Positions 29,101 through 36,579 of a DNA stretch of 64,000 bases are shown here, in pieces; the stretch's first letter is position 1; each line of letters opens with the position of its first letter. The DNA comes from an uncultured Croceitalea sp. GTDB lineage: Bacteria; Bacteroidota; Bacteroidia; Flavobacteriales; Flavobacteriaceae. The translations under genes were made by a program, and so were the position numbers. The stretch is taken from NCBI GenBank assembly GCA_947503285.1, contig CANNDD010000006.1, forward strand, positions 62,001 through 126,000, given 5' to 3'. Below the pieces are notes generated by a model. It was not told where the DNA came from. It made no database searches and saw only the letters and a program-made list of their open reading frames with translations.

Positions 29101-29425
29101 TGCAAGTGCATTTTATGACATTCTTTTTCAAAGGGATTTTCTCATAGAAGAAAATATAATGAATGGTATAGATTTCGACTCTTTTTGTGAAGAGTCAACC
29201 AGATCATATGCTACAATTGATAATGAAACAATTGTATTAGCTGGGGAAAATGTTTTATCGGGCAATACTATTGAAAGTAATGGGAATTTAACTGCAAAAG
29301 GAATTGAATCCATAGATTTGGTCGTTGGCTTTGACGCAAAACCAGGAGCTGCCGTAGAGTTGGCCATAACCAATTGTAATGAGGTTCAGAATATTATGGA
29401 AAGTGCCTTGCAAAATAATATGTAA
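26153..29425 (+). CDS. Large secreted protein with 3-coathanger-stack-like C-terminus
   Basis: A 1090-aa exported protein whose main body I do not recognise. Signal peptide (LLFTAIILSCFFQPVHG) to about residue 29. It contains an acidic run (GLDDDDDDDSNG) near residue 505, EF-hand/dockerin-like loops (DTDKDLKADLG and DTNDDGLIDEG, near 700-745), and a C-terminal block (ETIVLAGENVLSGNTI, VGFDAKPGAAVELAI) matching the Bacteroidota 3-coathanger-stack pattern. Starting 3 bp after the T9SS-tail gene and followed by a terminator, it is the last gene of the secreted triad. Calcium binding is inferred from the loops. Confidence 0.75.
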   Translation: MERMNINFFLKLLFTAIILSCFFQPVHGQIESDKGPIFDYFRDAGYRIDFGFANVTAEGILGNGIRYRKGNSIVYLFQDGINGIAFEGDLTTPDIINFFERYESGINATPEIIGLSRTVYAIQNLALGNDLPDDVRLLNEFGLINTEPLTKLQVIAETDVQVISNVFKGIARPGAELNLDAKGQPVNPSFFVTGFAAKLGYTNFNWDDKIRLPSVSELTDETVDIRFLFDDLPIFNEAGEIIDALNGIFSGSSAEGINFASDLESLYNNFANEQGYGSEFRTLTLEGPFDRISGRIFEGTDGFLEVTATDDFRELTGILSPKGTLSKPSRKVKSFKSCGNPKAFPRDAVNSEINNFKFCGVQVTQRGESEWEFLGNVFKDNGLFKEELDDRAELAGKRYSNFLKINNDEIKEEVNSLNERLFNGEGNLPIGLAVSADITTKFSGLSTEYIRNFAEVTNRDLERLSKDINNRDIPGGPNAINDTEKEDNDDVQDFLDFLDGLDDDDDDDSNGRNNRNSIQNKRAFQNIAVTPEDFRNPDFFKELLATYQPSENKILEKVFLQALTIPNTKQGVAIGEGIYDAEQAELFQYTYLAATGAKSYLEAYMNHDVEALNTSDVWMDMLQQKDQGMYSIILEKLSEFYQSDRGLKDGSVFIAPQFTFGLEITPAIAISNTNDVTNLRVNDISYDIDVVLTAARLVLATDTDKDLKADLGIVLNKEELRFLLDTWAKDTNDDGLIDEGYLIWLQHKLQKTKQKLSKVIGDGQHEVFGSFNQILFPLAIAEFYKQQLTMDPSLRALSPELATLVDQDNLKTKDLLAKKAIYYDWHTSFQSKYVFENESKKGPSIPFIPSKAQVQWNPIAFEHTTTLPKKGTDVNHTHSRPTAAALAPTLSFSNPDVQLKPETLILGITSEGKLTLNNTTNTVIPPDTYILTTSTSEDIMYFNVLKFDVPEIPVGGKIELFFDYTPIAADSESGNREELRLHAASAFYDILFQRDFLIEENIMNGIDFDSFCEESTRSYATIDNETIVLAGENVLSGNTIESNGNLTAKGIESIDLVVGFDAKPGAAVELAITNCNEVQNIMESALQNNM

Positions 29426-29468
29426 TGGCATTCGAAGTTGTAGGGTGCGATCTTCCAATACCCAAGAA

Positions 29469-29508
29469 GGGAATACCAAGATGCGTTATAGCGGGTCTTG
29501 GTATTCCC
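29469..29508 (+). terminator. Terminator hairpin after the secreted-protein operon
   Basis: Perfect 13-bp inverted repeat GGGAATACCAAGA (29469-29481) / TCTTGGTATTCCC (29496-29508), 14-nt loop, followed by TTTAT. It lies 44 bp after the stop of the 1090-aa protein. Confidence 0.75.
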
Positions 29509-29583
29509 TTTATATTGAAAGGCAACTGCCCAATACTACAAAAATCGGCTTTTAATGAATAAATCATCGTGTAGCCAGAAGTT

Positions 29584-29700
29584 ATGATACTTACAAAAGT
29601 CTTAAAAACCAAAGAAATACTATTAGAACTTATACTTACAGTGCTTATACTTTTGATTGTCATACTAGTAATCAATCTTATTAAGAAATTTAAAAAATGA
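29584..29700 (+). CDS. Candidate 38-aa membrane micro-protein
   Basis: Short frame MILTKVLKTKEILLELI... with one strongly hydrophobic segment (LILTVLILLIVILVINLI) and a lysine-rich end (KKFKK), a topology typical of single-pass micro-proteins. Its TGA overlaps the ATG of a second short frame (ATGA at 29697-29700). It lies in the gap between the terminator and the tRNA. Existence is supported only by composition and coupling, so confidence is low. Confidence 0.35.
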   Translation: MILTKVLKTKEILLELILTVLILLIVILVINLIKKFKK

Positions 29701-29789
29701 GTATATACGAGTCTTTTTTCAATAAATTTAAACAAACGCACCAATGTGCTTATCACCATTTGCAACAAAAAGATCAGTTCAACCAGTGA
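29697..29789 (+). CDS. Candidate 30-aa soluble micro-protein
   Basis: Frame MSIYESFFNKFKQTHQ... of 30 aa, polar with His/Gln-rich end, beginning within the stop codon of the 38-aa membrane frame. Translational coupling by ATGA is the main support. No known family. Confidence 0.3.
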   Translation: MSIYESFFNKFKQTHQCAYHHLQQKDQFNQ

Positions 29790-29863
29790 ATCCCCTGGCA
29801 CGATGTATTTAAAATCCCACAATATTTGGATTTAACAAAGAAACAGTTGTATATTTGCCGTCC

Positions 29864-29882
29864 ACATCGCGGGATAGAGCAG
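29864..29882 (+). repeat. Detached copy of the tRNA-fMet 5' end
   Basis: Nineteen bases (ACATCGCGGGATAGAGCAG) identical to 29968-29986, which is the 4 bp before and the first 15 bases of the initiator tRNA gene. After base 29882 the two diverge completely. The following bases (CCTTCGACTACGCTCAGTAC near 29885) resemble an interspersed element often seen in Bacteroidota intergenic DNA (from memory). Confidence 0.7.
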
Positions 29883-29941
29883 CATCCTTCGACTACGCTC
29901 AGTACAGGGTACCTACTCAACTGGGTTTAAAAAATAAGTTT

Positions 29942-29960
29942 AAGCACCAACATGGTGCTT
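29942..29960 (+). repeat. Hairpin just upstream of tRNA-fMet
   Basis: Perfect inverted repeat AAGCACCA / TGGTGCTT with a 3-nt loop (ACA), 11 bp before the mature 5' end of the tRNA. It could be a processing or regulatory structure; no T-run follows. Confidence 0.5.
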
Positions 29961-29971
29961 CGAAAATACAT

Positions 29972-30044
<73 letters not shown>

Positions 30045-30048
30045 CTAG

Positions 30049-30079
30049 AAAACCAGCTGAAGTTTTAGCTGGTTTTTTT
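30049..30079 (+). terminator. Rho-independent terminator after tRNA-fMet
   Basis: Stem AAAACCAGCT (30049-30058) / AGCTGGTTTT (30067-30076) with an 8-nt loop and continuing T-run to 30079, 4 bp after the tRNA end. Confidence 0.88.
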
Positions 30080-30203
30080 ATGGAGTAAATTAAAAGCTTG
30101 CTTCTATTGATTTACGGAATAAAAAAATGTACAAGCTAGGCTTGGTAGGTTTTTCCGGCAAGGCCTTCCCTAACCATTCCAAGACGAAGTGAAGTAATCC
30201 ATA

Positions 30204-30219
30204 CTGTTACCGCTACTAG
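30204..30219 (+). repeat. Detached copy of the tRNA-fMet 3' end
   Basis: CTGTTACCGCTACTAG matches the tRNA 3' end and flank CTGTTCCCGCTACTAG (30033-30048) at 15 of 16 positions. Duplication of a tRNA 3' end is the classic mark of an attachment site, but only about 155 bp separate the two copies and no integrase is visible. Confidence 0.6.
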
Positions 30220-30228
30220 CAGAAACCC

Positions 30229-30516
30229 ATGATTTCGGTCGAAGAACCCAAGGTACATTATCAAACCAGTAAGGAAAATTACACTATTGAAGGTGCCGAA
30301 AGCCATCTGACCTACTATAGGGAAAACATCCAACGTACTATTCGCTTTTATTACAAAATGTTTAATTTAACATTCAAATGCTATGGGCGCATTCCGAACC
30401 AAATGTTGTTTAATAGTACAAAGCAGATACTGACCGACGCGCAACCAAACTTTAATAGGCATACAATCTACAAGGACTATCGTATAGAAAGCTATTCAAC
30501 GAAGTATATGAAATGA
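30229..30516 (+). CDS. Hypothetical 95-aa protein, doubtful
   Basis: Open frame beginning MISVEEPKVHYQTSKENY. Not recognised; aromatic-rich middle (RTIRFYYKMFNLTFKCYG), no signal peptide or membrane helix. It stands alone just after the tRNA 3'-end duplicate, where remnants of mobile DNA would be expected. It may be a gene fragment or spurious. Confidence 0.3.
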   Translation: MISVEEPKVHYQTSKENYTIEGAESHLTYYRENIQRTIRFYYKMFNLTFKCYGRIPNQMLFNSTKQILTDAQPNFNRHTIYKDYRIESYSTKYMK

Positions 30517-30570
30517 CTTAAAGGCTATTGATTTATCCAGTAATATAAACTGTATTTTCTATCCAGTATC

Positions 30571-31119
30571 TTATCCGCCAGCCAATGCAACAAAAAACTG
30601 GTCCACCACAAATACCATTCCCATAATAGCCAAAACCTTAAGTACCGTCTTTATAGTTATTTTTTTGCCAATCGGTACTTCTGAAATTACTTTAAGTACT
30701 TTGGCAATTTGAGATTTGTTTATCCATAGAATACCCAATAGCATTAGGAAATAAATGGTAGCATTTACGGTAGCCCCTTTCTTTTCTAGAAAAATAATAT
30801 CAAATATGATGATATTGGCCATTATTGGAAGTAGAATTAAAACCCCGAAGAACTTTGTTTTATTCCAGAGTAAAAACCACGCTCCTATTATCTGAAGAAT
30901 TCCAACAAATAAGATATAGGGAAATGAGTACCCCATAAATGTCCAAGCCAAACTAAAAGCGTCTGCCGAATCTAAGGTCAGCTCCGCTACCTCTGCGGGA
31001 AGTCTGCCCTTCCTGTAAAATTGCATTCCCGCAATCTTGCCCAGGCCGTAGAAGTTCAAGAATATGAAAACATACCAACGACAAACTAACTCAAATATCC
31101 ATTTGTTCATACCCAACAT
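30571..31119 (-). CDS. DoxX-like integral membrane protein
   Basis: A 182-aa protein with four or five membrane helices (VCRWYVFIFLNFYG, YILFVGILQIIGAWFLLW, FFGVLILLPIMANIIIFDIIF, IYFLMLLGILWI, VLAIMGMVFVVDQFF). The first helix followed by a GxGKIxGxQF-like segment (GLGKIAGMQF) and the small-residue four-helix pattern suggest the DoxX/DoxD-like group, function generally unknown. The start is either the first Met or Met4; it begins 2 bp after the stop of the serine hydrolase, so they form a two-gene operon. Confidence 0.75.
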   Translation of the reverse strand: MLGMNKWIFELVCRWYVFIFLNFYGLGKIAGMQFYRKGRLPAEVAELTLDSADAFSLAWTFMGYSFPYILFVGILQIIGAWFLLWNKTKFFGVLILLPIMANIIIFDIIFLEKKGATVNATIYFLMLLGILWINKSQIAKVLKVISEVPIGKKITIKTVLKVLAIMGMVFVVDQFFVALAGG

Positions 31120-31121
31120 GA

Positions 31122-32594
31122 TCAGTTATTTTTAGATTGTGTAAGTTGTTCTATGATTTTTTTCGCATTCAAATTTTTAGGGTCTTTTTCAAGGGCAATG
31201 CGATAGTTGTTCAGGGCCCATTCCTTTTTTCCAGATTTCAAATAAGCTTCGCCCAAACTATCATAAACGTTAGCTGATTCAGGGTGAGCTTTCACATTCA
31301 TTTTGAATATGGCAAGGGCTTCTTCTTTTTTACTGAGTTCTAAAAGGTCATAGCCTAACCGGTTCATTTCAGGTTCGGAAAAATCATATTTATTATTTGA
31401 TTTTTGGTTTTCATAGAAAACCTCGGCTTTCTGGACGCCCTCGGTCAATAGTATTTGCGAAAGGATTTTGCTCGCAGGTATTTTCGGGAACTCGAAAGGC
31501 ATATTGTAGAGAATGCGTACCAAAGCCCTATTGATTTCGCCATTGGATTTGTGACCATTGTTGCTCAACACTATGGAAGTGGTTACATTGTCCAATTCTC
31601 GAAAAATGGAATTGGTATAGCCAACGAAAATTCCTGAATGTGTTACTGCTTTTGCACTATTAAATGGCAATAGCCTAACGAACCAGCCTTTCCCATAAGG
31701 ACCAGCCTTTCCGTTCACCAAAGGTGTTTCGTATAATGCAAGAGATTTTTCCTTATTTAAAAAGGTATGATTGCGAAGTGAGATATCCCATTTTTTAAGG
31801 TCATCGACAGAACTATAGATGCCACCATCACCATAAATTCCAAAAAAATTGGGTATGTCACTTAGCACTTTCTCGCCGTAAGGATTTGTTTTGTAGGCTG
31901 AAACTGCATTCTCGGCGTTATCATCACCAATTAGACCAGAAGAAGTCATTTGCAATGGTCGGAAGATTCTGTTTTCAAGAAAATCAGCAAAACCGTTACC
32001 ACTAACTTTTTCAACAATCAAGGCCAAGTACATATAACCAGAATTACTGTATTCAAAATTGGTACCTGGTTGAAAATCTAAGGGTAATTCCAATTTGGAT
32101 ATTATCCCAGCCAATTCACTATTAGTTATTTTTTTTCCTGTTTTTTCAAATCTTACAGTAAGCCTTTCCCTTTGTTGGTTCAACATTTTCTGATATTCAG
32201 GAATTCCAGAGGTATGATGCAACAAATGTTTTATGGTAATGTTCGGATAAGGAAAATCTTGAAGATATTGTCGAACAGCGTCATCGTATTTCAACTTTCC
32301 GTCATCTTCCAAAAGCGCTATCGAAAAAGCTGTAAAATGTTTGCTCAGCGAGGCTAAGTAGAAAGATGAACTAGTTTTCAATTCTTCAGTTTTTTCGATA
32401 TCCGAAAACCCATACGCTTTGTTCAGCAACGTTTTTCCATCATTAGTGATATGGACGGTTCCGTTAAAAATTCCGTTTTCGTAGCAGTAGCTAAATAGCT
32501 CATCTAAATTCTCTGATTTAGTTTTTTCTTGTGCTTTAGCCAAATAAAAACTAGACGATAAGGCAACCACTAAGAGCAGATATTTAATTTTCAT
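31122..32594 (-). CDS. Beta-lactamase-family serine hydrolase with TPR tail
   Basis: Exported class-C-type serine hydrolase of 490 aa. Start at 32594 (MKIKYLLLVVALSSSFYLAKAQ) gives a clean signal peptide; a longer frame adds 13 residues and is disfavoured. The SxxK motif is SLSK in YLASLSKHFTAFS, the YxN motif is probably YSNSGYMYLAL, and HSGIFVGYTN fits the third (HxG) box. The last ~110 residues hold TPR units (PESANVYDSLGEAYLKSGKKE). Substrate unknown: such proteins act on esters, D-peptides or serve as penicillin-binding-like esterases. Co-transcribed with the DoxX-like gene. Confidence 0.88.
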   Translation of the reverse strand: MKIKYLLLVVALSSSFYLAKAQEKTKSENLDELFSYCYENGIFNGTVHITNDGKTLLNKAYGFSDIEKTEELKTSSSFYLASLSKHFTAFSIALLEDDGKLKYDDAVRQYLQDFPYPNITIKHLLHHTSGIPEYQKMLNQQRERLTVRFEKTGKKITNSELAGIISKLELPLDFQPGTNFEYSNSGYMYLALIVEKVSGNGFADFLENRIFRPLQMTSSGLIGDDNAENAVSAYKTNPYGEKVLSDIPNFFGIYGDGGIYSSVDDLKKWDISLRNHTFLNKEKSLALYETPLVNGKAGPYGKGWFVRLLPFNSAKAVTHSGIFVGYTNSIFRELDNVTTSIVLSNNGHKSNGEINRALVRILYNMPFEFPKIPASKILSQILLTEGVQKAEVFYENQKSNNKYDFSEPEMNRLGYDLLELSKKEEALAIFKMNVKAHPESANVYDSLGEAYLKSGKKEWALNNYRIALEKDPKNLNAKKIIEQLTQSKNN

Positions 32595-32803
32595 AACTAA
32601 CGTATTATAATTCCGAGGTTGAAATTGACACAATAGTCCCTCTTGAAATAATTAAGTTTCCCTACAGCACTAAAAACCATTTGAACATCTTATTTAGACC
32701 GACCAATACCGTTTGAGGTGGTTTCGGAACAGTTCAATAATCTTTTCTTGTTGTTTGTGAGAGCAATTCAATTTCACCCGAGTCTATTTCTATCTTTACG
32801 GTT

Positions 32804-33568
32804 ATGAAGAAATTTTTCAGAAAATATGGCTTATTAGTACTGGCAATGGCCGTCATTATCGTTGCGACGGCTTTGGTGGATACCGAAGCTGAAATAGTAG
32901 CTTGGGCCATCCTTTCCGTTGGCATCATACTCATCGTATATATTGCCGAACGCATCAAAAACAATCGTCGTATTGACCAATTGCGGGAAGAAAAATCACA
33001 GTCTGAAATCGGTCGACTCAAGAGCCAATTGAATCCCCATTTTTTCTTCAATACATTAAATAACTTGTATAGTATATCGCTAACCGAACCCGAAAAAACA
33101 CCTCAAATGCTTTTGAAACTTTCTGATTTGATGCGCTATACCATCTACAAAGGCAAGGAAGATAGAATTACTTTAGGCGAAGAACTGGCATACATCAAAA
33201 ATTACATTGCCCTGAACGAAATACGATTTAAGAACGAACCAAAAATCAGTTTAAAAGAAAATATTATCAATAAAGAAAGCCTTATTCCACCTTTGTTATT
33301 TATCGTACTGGTTGAAAATGCCTTTAAGCACGGTGTCGAAAAAATGGAAGTTGAAGCTTTTATAAAAATGGAAGTTGAAGAAAATAACGAACAAATAGTT
33401 TTCAGTATTGAAAACAATTTTGAACCTTATGAAAATGATGTCGAACAAGGTATAGGATTGGAAAATTTAAAGCGAAGACTAGGCCTAGAGTACTCTGGTC
33501 GACACATTTTCAAAATCACGGAAGAAAACAAGTTGTTCAAAGTAAAAATACAGCTCGAATCAGAATGA
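32804..33568 (+). CDS. LytS-type sensor histidine kinase
   Basis: Membrane histidine kinase of 254 aa: two N-terminal helices (LLVLAMAVIIVATALV and AWAILSVGIILIVYIAE), then the His_kinase domain of the LytS/YehU type with phospho-acceptor H79 in LNPHFFFNTLNN, and an ATPase domain (NAFKHG, GIGLENLKRRL). There is almost no extracellular loop, so it likely senses within the membrane. It overlaps the response regulator gene by 4 bp (ATGA), forming a two-component system. Confidence 0.92.
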   Translation: MKKFFRKYGLLVLAMAVIIVATALVDTEAEIVAWAILSVGIILIVYIAERIKNNRRIDQLREEKSQSEIGRLKSQLNPHFFFNTLNNLYSISLTEPEKTPQMLLKLSDLMRYTIYKGKEDRITLGEELAYIKNYIALNEIRFKNEPKISLKENIINKESLIPPLLFIVLVENAFKHGVEKMEVEAFIKMEVEENNEQIVFSIENNFEPYENDVEQGIGLENLKRRLGLEYSGRHIFKITEENKLFKVKIQLESE

Positions 33569-34272
33569 AAAAGATGAACTACATCATAGTAGATGATGAA
33601 CCTTTAGCACATAAAATCATACTTTCTTATGCTGGGCAATTAGAAGAATTACGACTAGTAGGGCAGGCACATTCGGTCAAAGAGTCACTTAGTCTATTGA
33701 AAGAGAAACAAGTGGACTTGATTTTTCTAGACATTGAAATGCCAAAGATGAAAGGCATTGATTTATTGGCAACCTTAAAAACGAAACCAATGGTCATTCT
33801 TACAACTGCCTATGAGCAATATGCCTTGAAAGGCTATGAGTTGGATGTGGTGGACTATCTTTTGAAGCCCTTTGAGTTGAGTCGTTTTGTAAAAGCTGTG
33901 AACAAGTCATACGAATTATGGTCAAAGCAGAGCCTTGTTGCGCCAACACAAAAAACATCAAAAGCTGAGAGCATCTTCGTGAAAAGCGAAAAAACCGTGC
34001 ATCAAATACAGCTCAAAGATATTCTGTATTTAGAAAGTGATATGGGTTATGTGAAAATCCACTTGACCAATACAAAACCGATTTTGACCAGCCTTGCTTT
34101 ACAAGAACTCGAAGAAAAACTATCTGAAGATTTTATAAGAACTCATAAGTCTTACATCATTCCTATTTCTAAAGTAAGAAAGATTGAAGGCAACCGCATT
34201 ACAATCAATGATATAATACTACCTATTGGAAGACATTATAAAAAGGGAATAACCGATTTTTTGAAAAGTTGA
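33565..34272 (+). CDS. LytTR-type response regulator
   Basis: Response regulator of 235 aa: receiver domain with acidic pocket DDE (10-12), phospho-acceptor D56 in IFLDIEMP and the KP motif in LLKPFEL; C-terminal LytTR DNA-binding domain (KDILYLESDMGYVKIH, FIRTHKSYIIPISKV, ILPIGRHYKK). Partner of the upstream LytS-type kinase. The neighbouring divergent serine hydrolase/DoxX pair and the secreted dimeric-barrel gene are possible targets, by position only. Confidence 0.93.
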   Translation: MKKMNYIIVDDEPLAHKIILSYAGQLEELRLVGQAHSVKESLSLLKEKQVDLIFLDIEMPKMKGIDLLATLKTKPMVILTTAYEQYALKGYELDVVDYLLKPFELSRFVKAVNKSYELWSKQSLVAPTQKTSKAESIFVKSEKTVHQIQLKDILYLESDMGYVKIHLTNTKPILTSLALQELEEKLSEDFIRTHKSYIIPISKVRKIEGNRITINDIILPIGRHYKKGITDFLKS

Positions 34273-34423
34273 AGTTGAGTACTTTCAAATAACTACTACT
34301 TGAGGCCAATTAGTACTTCACTATTCCACCCAGAATATTCCCCTATTTTTAGTTGATCTTTATTTTAGAAAAAAATCCTCACTTTTAAATTCTCGGACAG
34401 AACCATCAATCTTGGCTTTTTGT

Positions 34424-35194
34424 TTATTGAATGTCAACTTTAGTAAATACGGGTTCAAAAGTGTCGATTGCCTTCATTAATACTGGTACAGCTTTGGTTT
34501 TAAATTCTTCATTTGCGAATAATTTGTCTTTATCTTCCAAGCTGCGCCACTCGACTATAAATTGCATATGTGGACTAAATGTAGCTTGACCTTTACTGTC
34601 TTCAATACTTTGAAAAACAATTTTAAACTCTGGGTAATCGCCACCATAGCTTCGCTTGATAGGTTCGGCAATTTGATTGTAAACTTGCAAAGTCTTCCCA
34701 CCATCTTTAACGAGGTTTGCGGTTCCTATCTCGTATATTTTTTGTGGATTAAATTCAATAGGTGTGTCAGCATTTACCCTAAACCAGCCAAATTGCATTT
34801 CGGTTTGAATAGCAATATCCCTAAGGTATTTGATCTTTAGGTAGTCTTTATCTTCTAAAAGGTTCAAACGGGATTGTGGACTATCCCACTCAAAAATTGC
34901 TACAGTATTTACCTGAAATTTATCACTTTCGGACCTCACCACGGAAAAAGAAGCAAAAGGTTTACCACCATACATTGCGGCAAGCGGAATTACTCTCTTT
35001 ATGTATTCCCTTAATGATTCTACTTTTTTCGGATTAACGTTAGCATATGCAAATTCATAGAACTTATCACTTTGAAAAGTGACCTTTAAAGAGTTAGGGC
35101 GCATAGAAGTTTTTACTTCATCATTGTTCTGAGCAAAAGTACCTATGGACAATATTGCTAAACACAGTGTAAAATTAATTTTCTTCAAATTCAT
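34424..35194 (-). CDS. Secreted protein with two dimeric alpha/beta-barrel-like repeats
   Basis: Exported 256-aa protein (signal MNLKKINFTLCLAILSIGTFAQ). The mature part shows two ferredoxin-like alpha/beta units: FYEFAYANVNPKKVESLREYIKRVIPLAAMYGG... and IYEIGTANLVKDGGKTLQVYNQIAEPIKRSYGG..., each with a Y-G-G turn and a following MQFGWFRV/MQFIVEW strand. This is the fold of NIPSNAP/DUF1330/antibiotic monooxygenase proteins. Divergent from an HxlR regulator 90 bp away, which probably controls it. Confidence 0.72.
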   Translation of the reverse strand: MNLKKINFTLCLAILSIGTFAQNNDEVKTSMRPNSLKVTFQSDKFYEFAYANVNPKKVESLREYIKRVIPLAAMYGGKPFASFSVVRSESDKFQVNTVAIFEWDSPQSRLNLLEDKDYLKIKYLRDIAIQTEMQFGWFRVNADTPIEFNPQKIYEIGTANLVKDGGKTLQVYNQIAEPIKRSYGGDYPEFKIVFQSIEDSKGQATFSPHMQFIVEWRSLEDKDKLFANEEFKTKAVPVLMKAIDTFEPVFTKVDIQ

Positions 35195-35284
35195 TTCTTT
35201 TGTTTTTAATTATTGATTACACAAAGCTATTCGCTATATTTATACCATACTATTTTTACTGTACATACAATTTAGTTCGTATCT

Positions 35285-35647
35285 ATGAGAAAAGAGAATT
35301 CCACCAATTTAGAAAATCAAAAAATTTTAGAAATGTCTTGTGGGCTTACCTATGCCGTTGAACTATTAAATGGCAGATGGAAAGTAAACGTGATTTGGAA
35401 TCTTGCCAAAGGCATAAACAGATATGGACAAATAAAACGTAATATTCCTGGAATTTCTGAGAAAATGCTGACTCAACGTTTGAAAGACTTGGAAAAAGAG
35501 TATCTAATAGTAAGGGAGGATTTTAAGACCGTTCCACCTCGTGTAGAATATCACCTAACGCAAGCTGGTAGAGAATTAGTTCCAGTTTTAGAAAAGCTTT
35601 GTAAATGGGGGACGAAAATAAGGGAAGAAACGAAAATATCATATTAA
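35285..35647 (+). CDS. HxlR family transcriptional regulator
   Basis: Winged-helix regulator of 120 aa with the HxlR pattern: MSCGLTYAVELLNGRWKVNVIWNL, the recognition helix around ISEKMLTQRLKDLEKEYLI, and the wing PPRVEYHLTQAGREL. A cysteine near the N-terminus (C20) is positioned as in redox/electrophile-sensing HxlR proteins. Divergent from the secreted dimeric-barrel protein. Sensing of quinones or aldehydes is known for some relatives and is only inferred here. Confidence 0.92.
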   Translation: MRKENSTNLENQKILEMSCGLTYAVELLNGRWKVNVIWNLAKGINRYGQIKRNIPGISEKMLTQRLKDLEKEYLIVREDFKTVPPRVEYHLTQAGRELVPVLEKLCKWGTKIREETKISY

Positions 35648-36024
35648 GCGTGATAGAAGATTATTAGTATTAATTACCGTTGAAGTGATGTTACCAATAT
35701 TATTTTTGAATGGGTAAATTCAAATTATTGAAAATTGAACTCATAGACCTTTAAATATAATTACGCATATAATATCAATCTTGATGCTTGGCCAAATCAG
35801 TACGTTCCCATTCATATTACGAAATAGCTTTTTCTAAAGGTGACCGATAGGCTATATTTCCAAACCAAAACCGTAGGTTAAGATAGCGCTAGATTTTATA
35901 AAGGAGCTACCACAAAAAAAGAACGAATCACGACATATTCAAATGAAAAAGGTGGAATTTGCCATATGTAAACAATGACCTATGGATGTACCACGCTTTT
36001 CAATAAAAGCTTAGAAAACAGAAA
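35648..36024. other. A+T-rich gap without recognisable gene
   Basis: 377 bp between the HxlR gene and the META-domain lipoprotein gene. All frames are interrupted and no hairpin or RNA gene was recognised. It may contain decayed coding sequence. Confidence 0.5.
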
Positions 36025-36489
36025 TTATCGAATGAATATTAGAACTTCATTCTCACTGCGCAGCTTGAGTTTGCCTTCTTCCAGCTTATATTCATCTGTA
36101 CCGAACAAAGCGGCCAAGTATTCCTCTTTGAAAGCATTTAATTCATTTGAACACAACATATCCGTACTATGCAACTCCCCAATAGAAATTGAACTTTTGT
36201 TAAGAGACAAAAGCTTACCACCATAAAGATCACAACTTACAATACCATTTAACCGAAAGATGTCTTCTGAATCATTATTAAAGAAAAAGTTAATTGTAAC
36301 CGAAGATGGCGATATAAGAGTGTCGCCCGAGTTTAAAAGTTCTATTTTTTCAAGATTCCAAAGTCCACTTAAAGTCTCGAATTCTTTGGTATCAATTTGA
36401 AGATTGGCTAATGGATTCTCAGCCTCACTTTCTTGGCTACAAGAAATGAGCAATAAAAAGGCAAAAAATAATAAGGATAAATTTTTCAT
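36025..36489 (-). CDS. META-domain lipoprotein (HslJ-like)
   Basis: Lipoprotein of 154 aa with lipobox LLISC (C17). The mature part fits the META/HslJ fold: LSGLWNLEKIELLNSG, then FRLNGIVSCDLYGG (loop with cysteine), a linker SISIGELHSTDMLCSNEL with a second cysteine, and the final EGKLKLRSENEVLIF strands. The two cysteines in the fold are typical. Such proteins are envelope stress related in other bacteria. Stands alone on the minus strand. Confidence 0.82.
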   Translation of the reverse strand: MKNLSLLFFAFLLLISCSQESEAENPLANLQIDTKEFETLSGLWNLEKIELLNSGDTLISPSSVTINFFFNNDSEDIFRLNGIVSCDLYGGKLLSLNKSSISIGELHSTDMLCSNELNAFKEEYLAALFGTDEYKLEEGKLKLRSENEVLIFIR

Positions 36490-36579
36490 AGCTATAAATT
36501 TTAACTGTATTACTTTGTTGATGAGTAATCACAATTGCTATAAAATCACACCTTTAATTGATTTTAACAAATGTTGGTT

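Noticed and set aside
30136-30333. 65-aa minus-strand hydrophobic frame
   Set aside because: It covers the tRNA 3'-copy repeat and overlaps the plus-strand frame; without supporting context it is regarded as chance.
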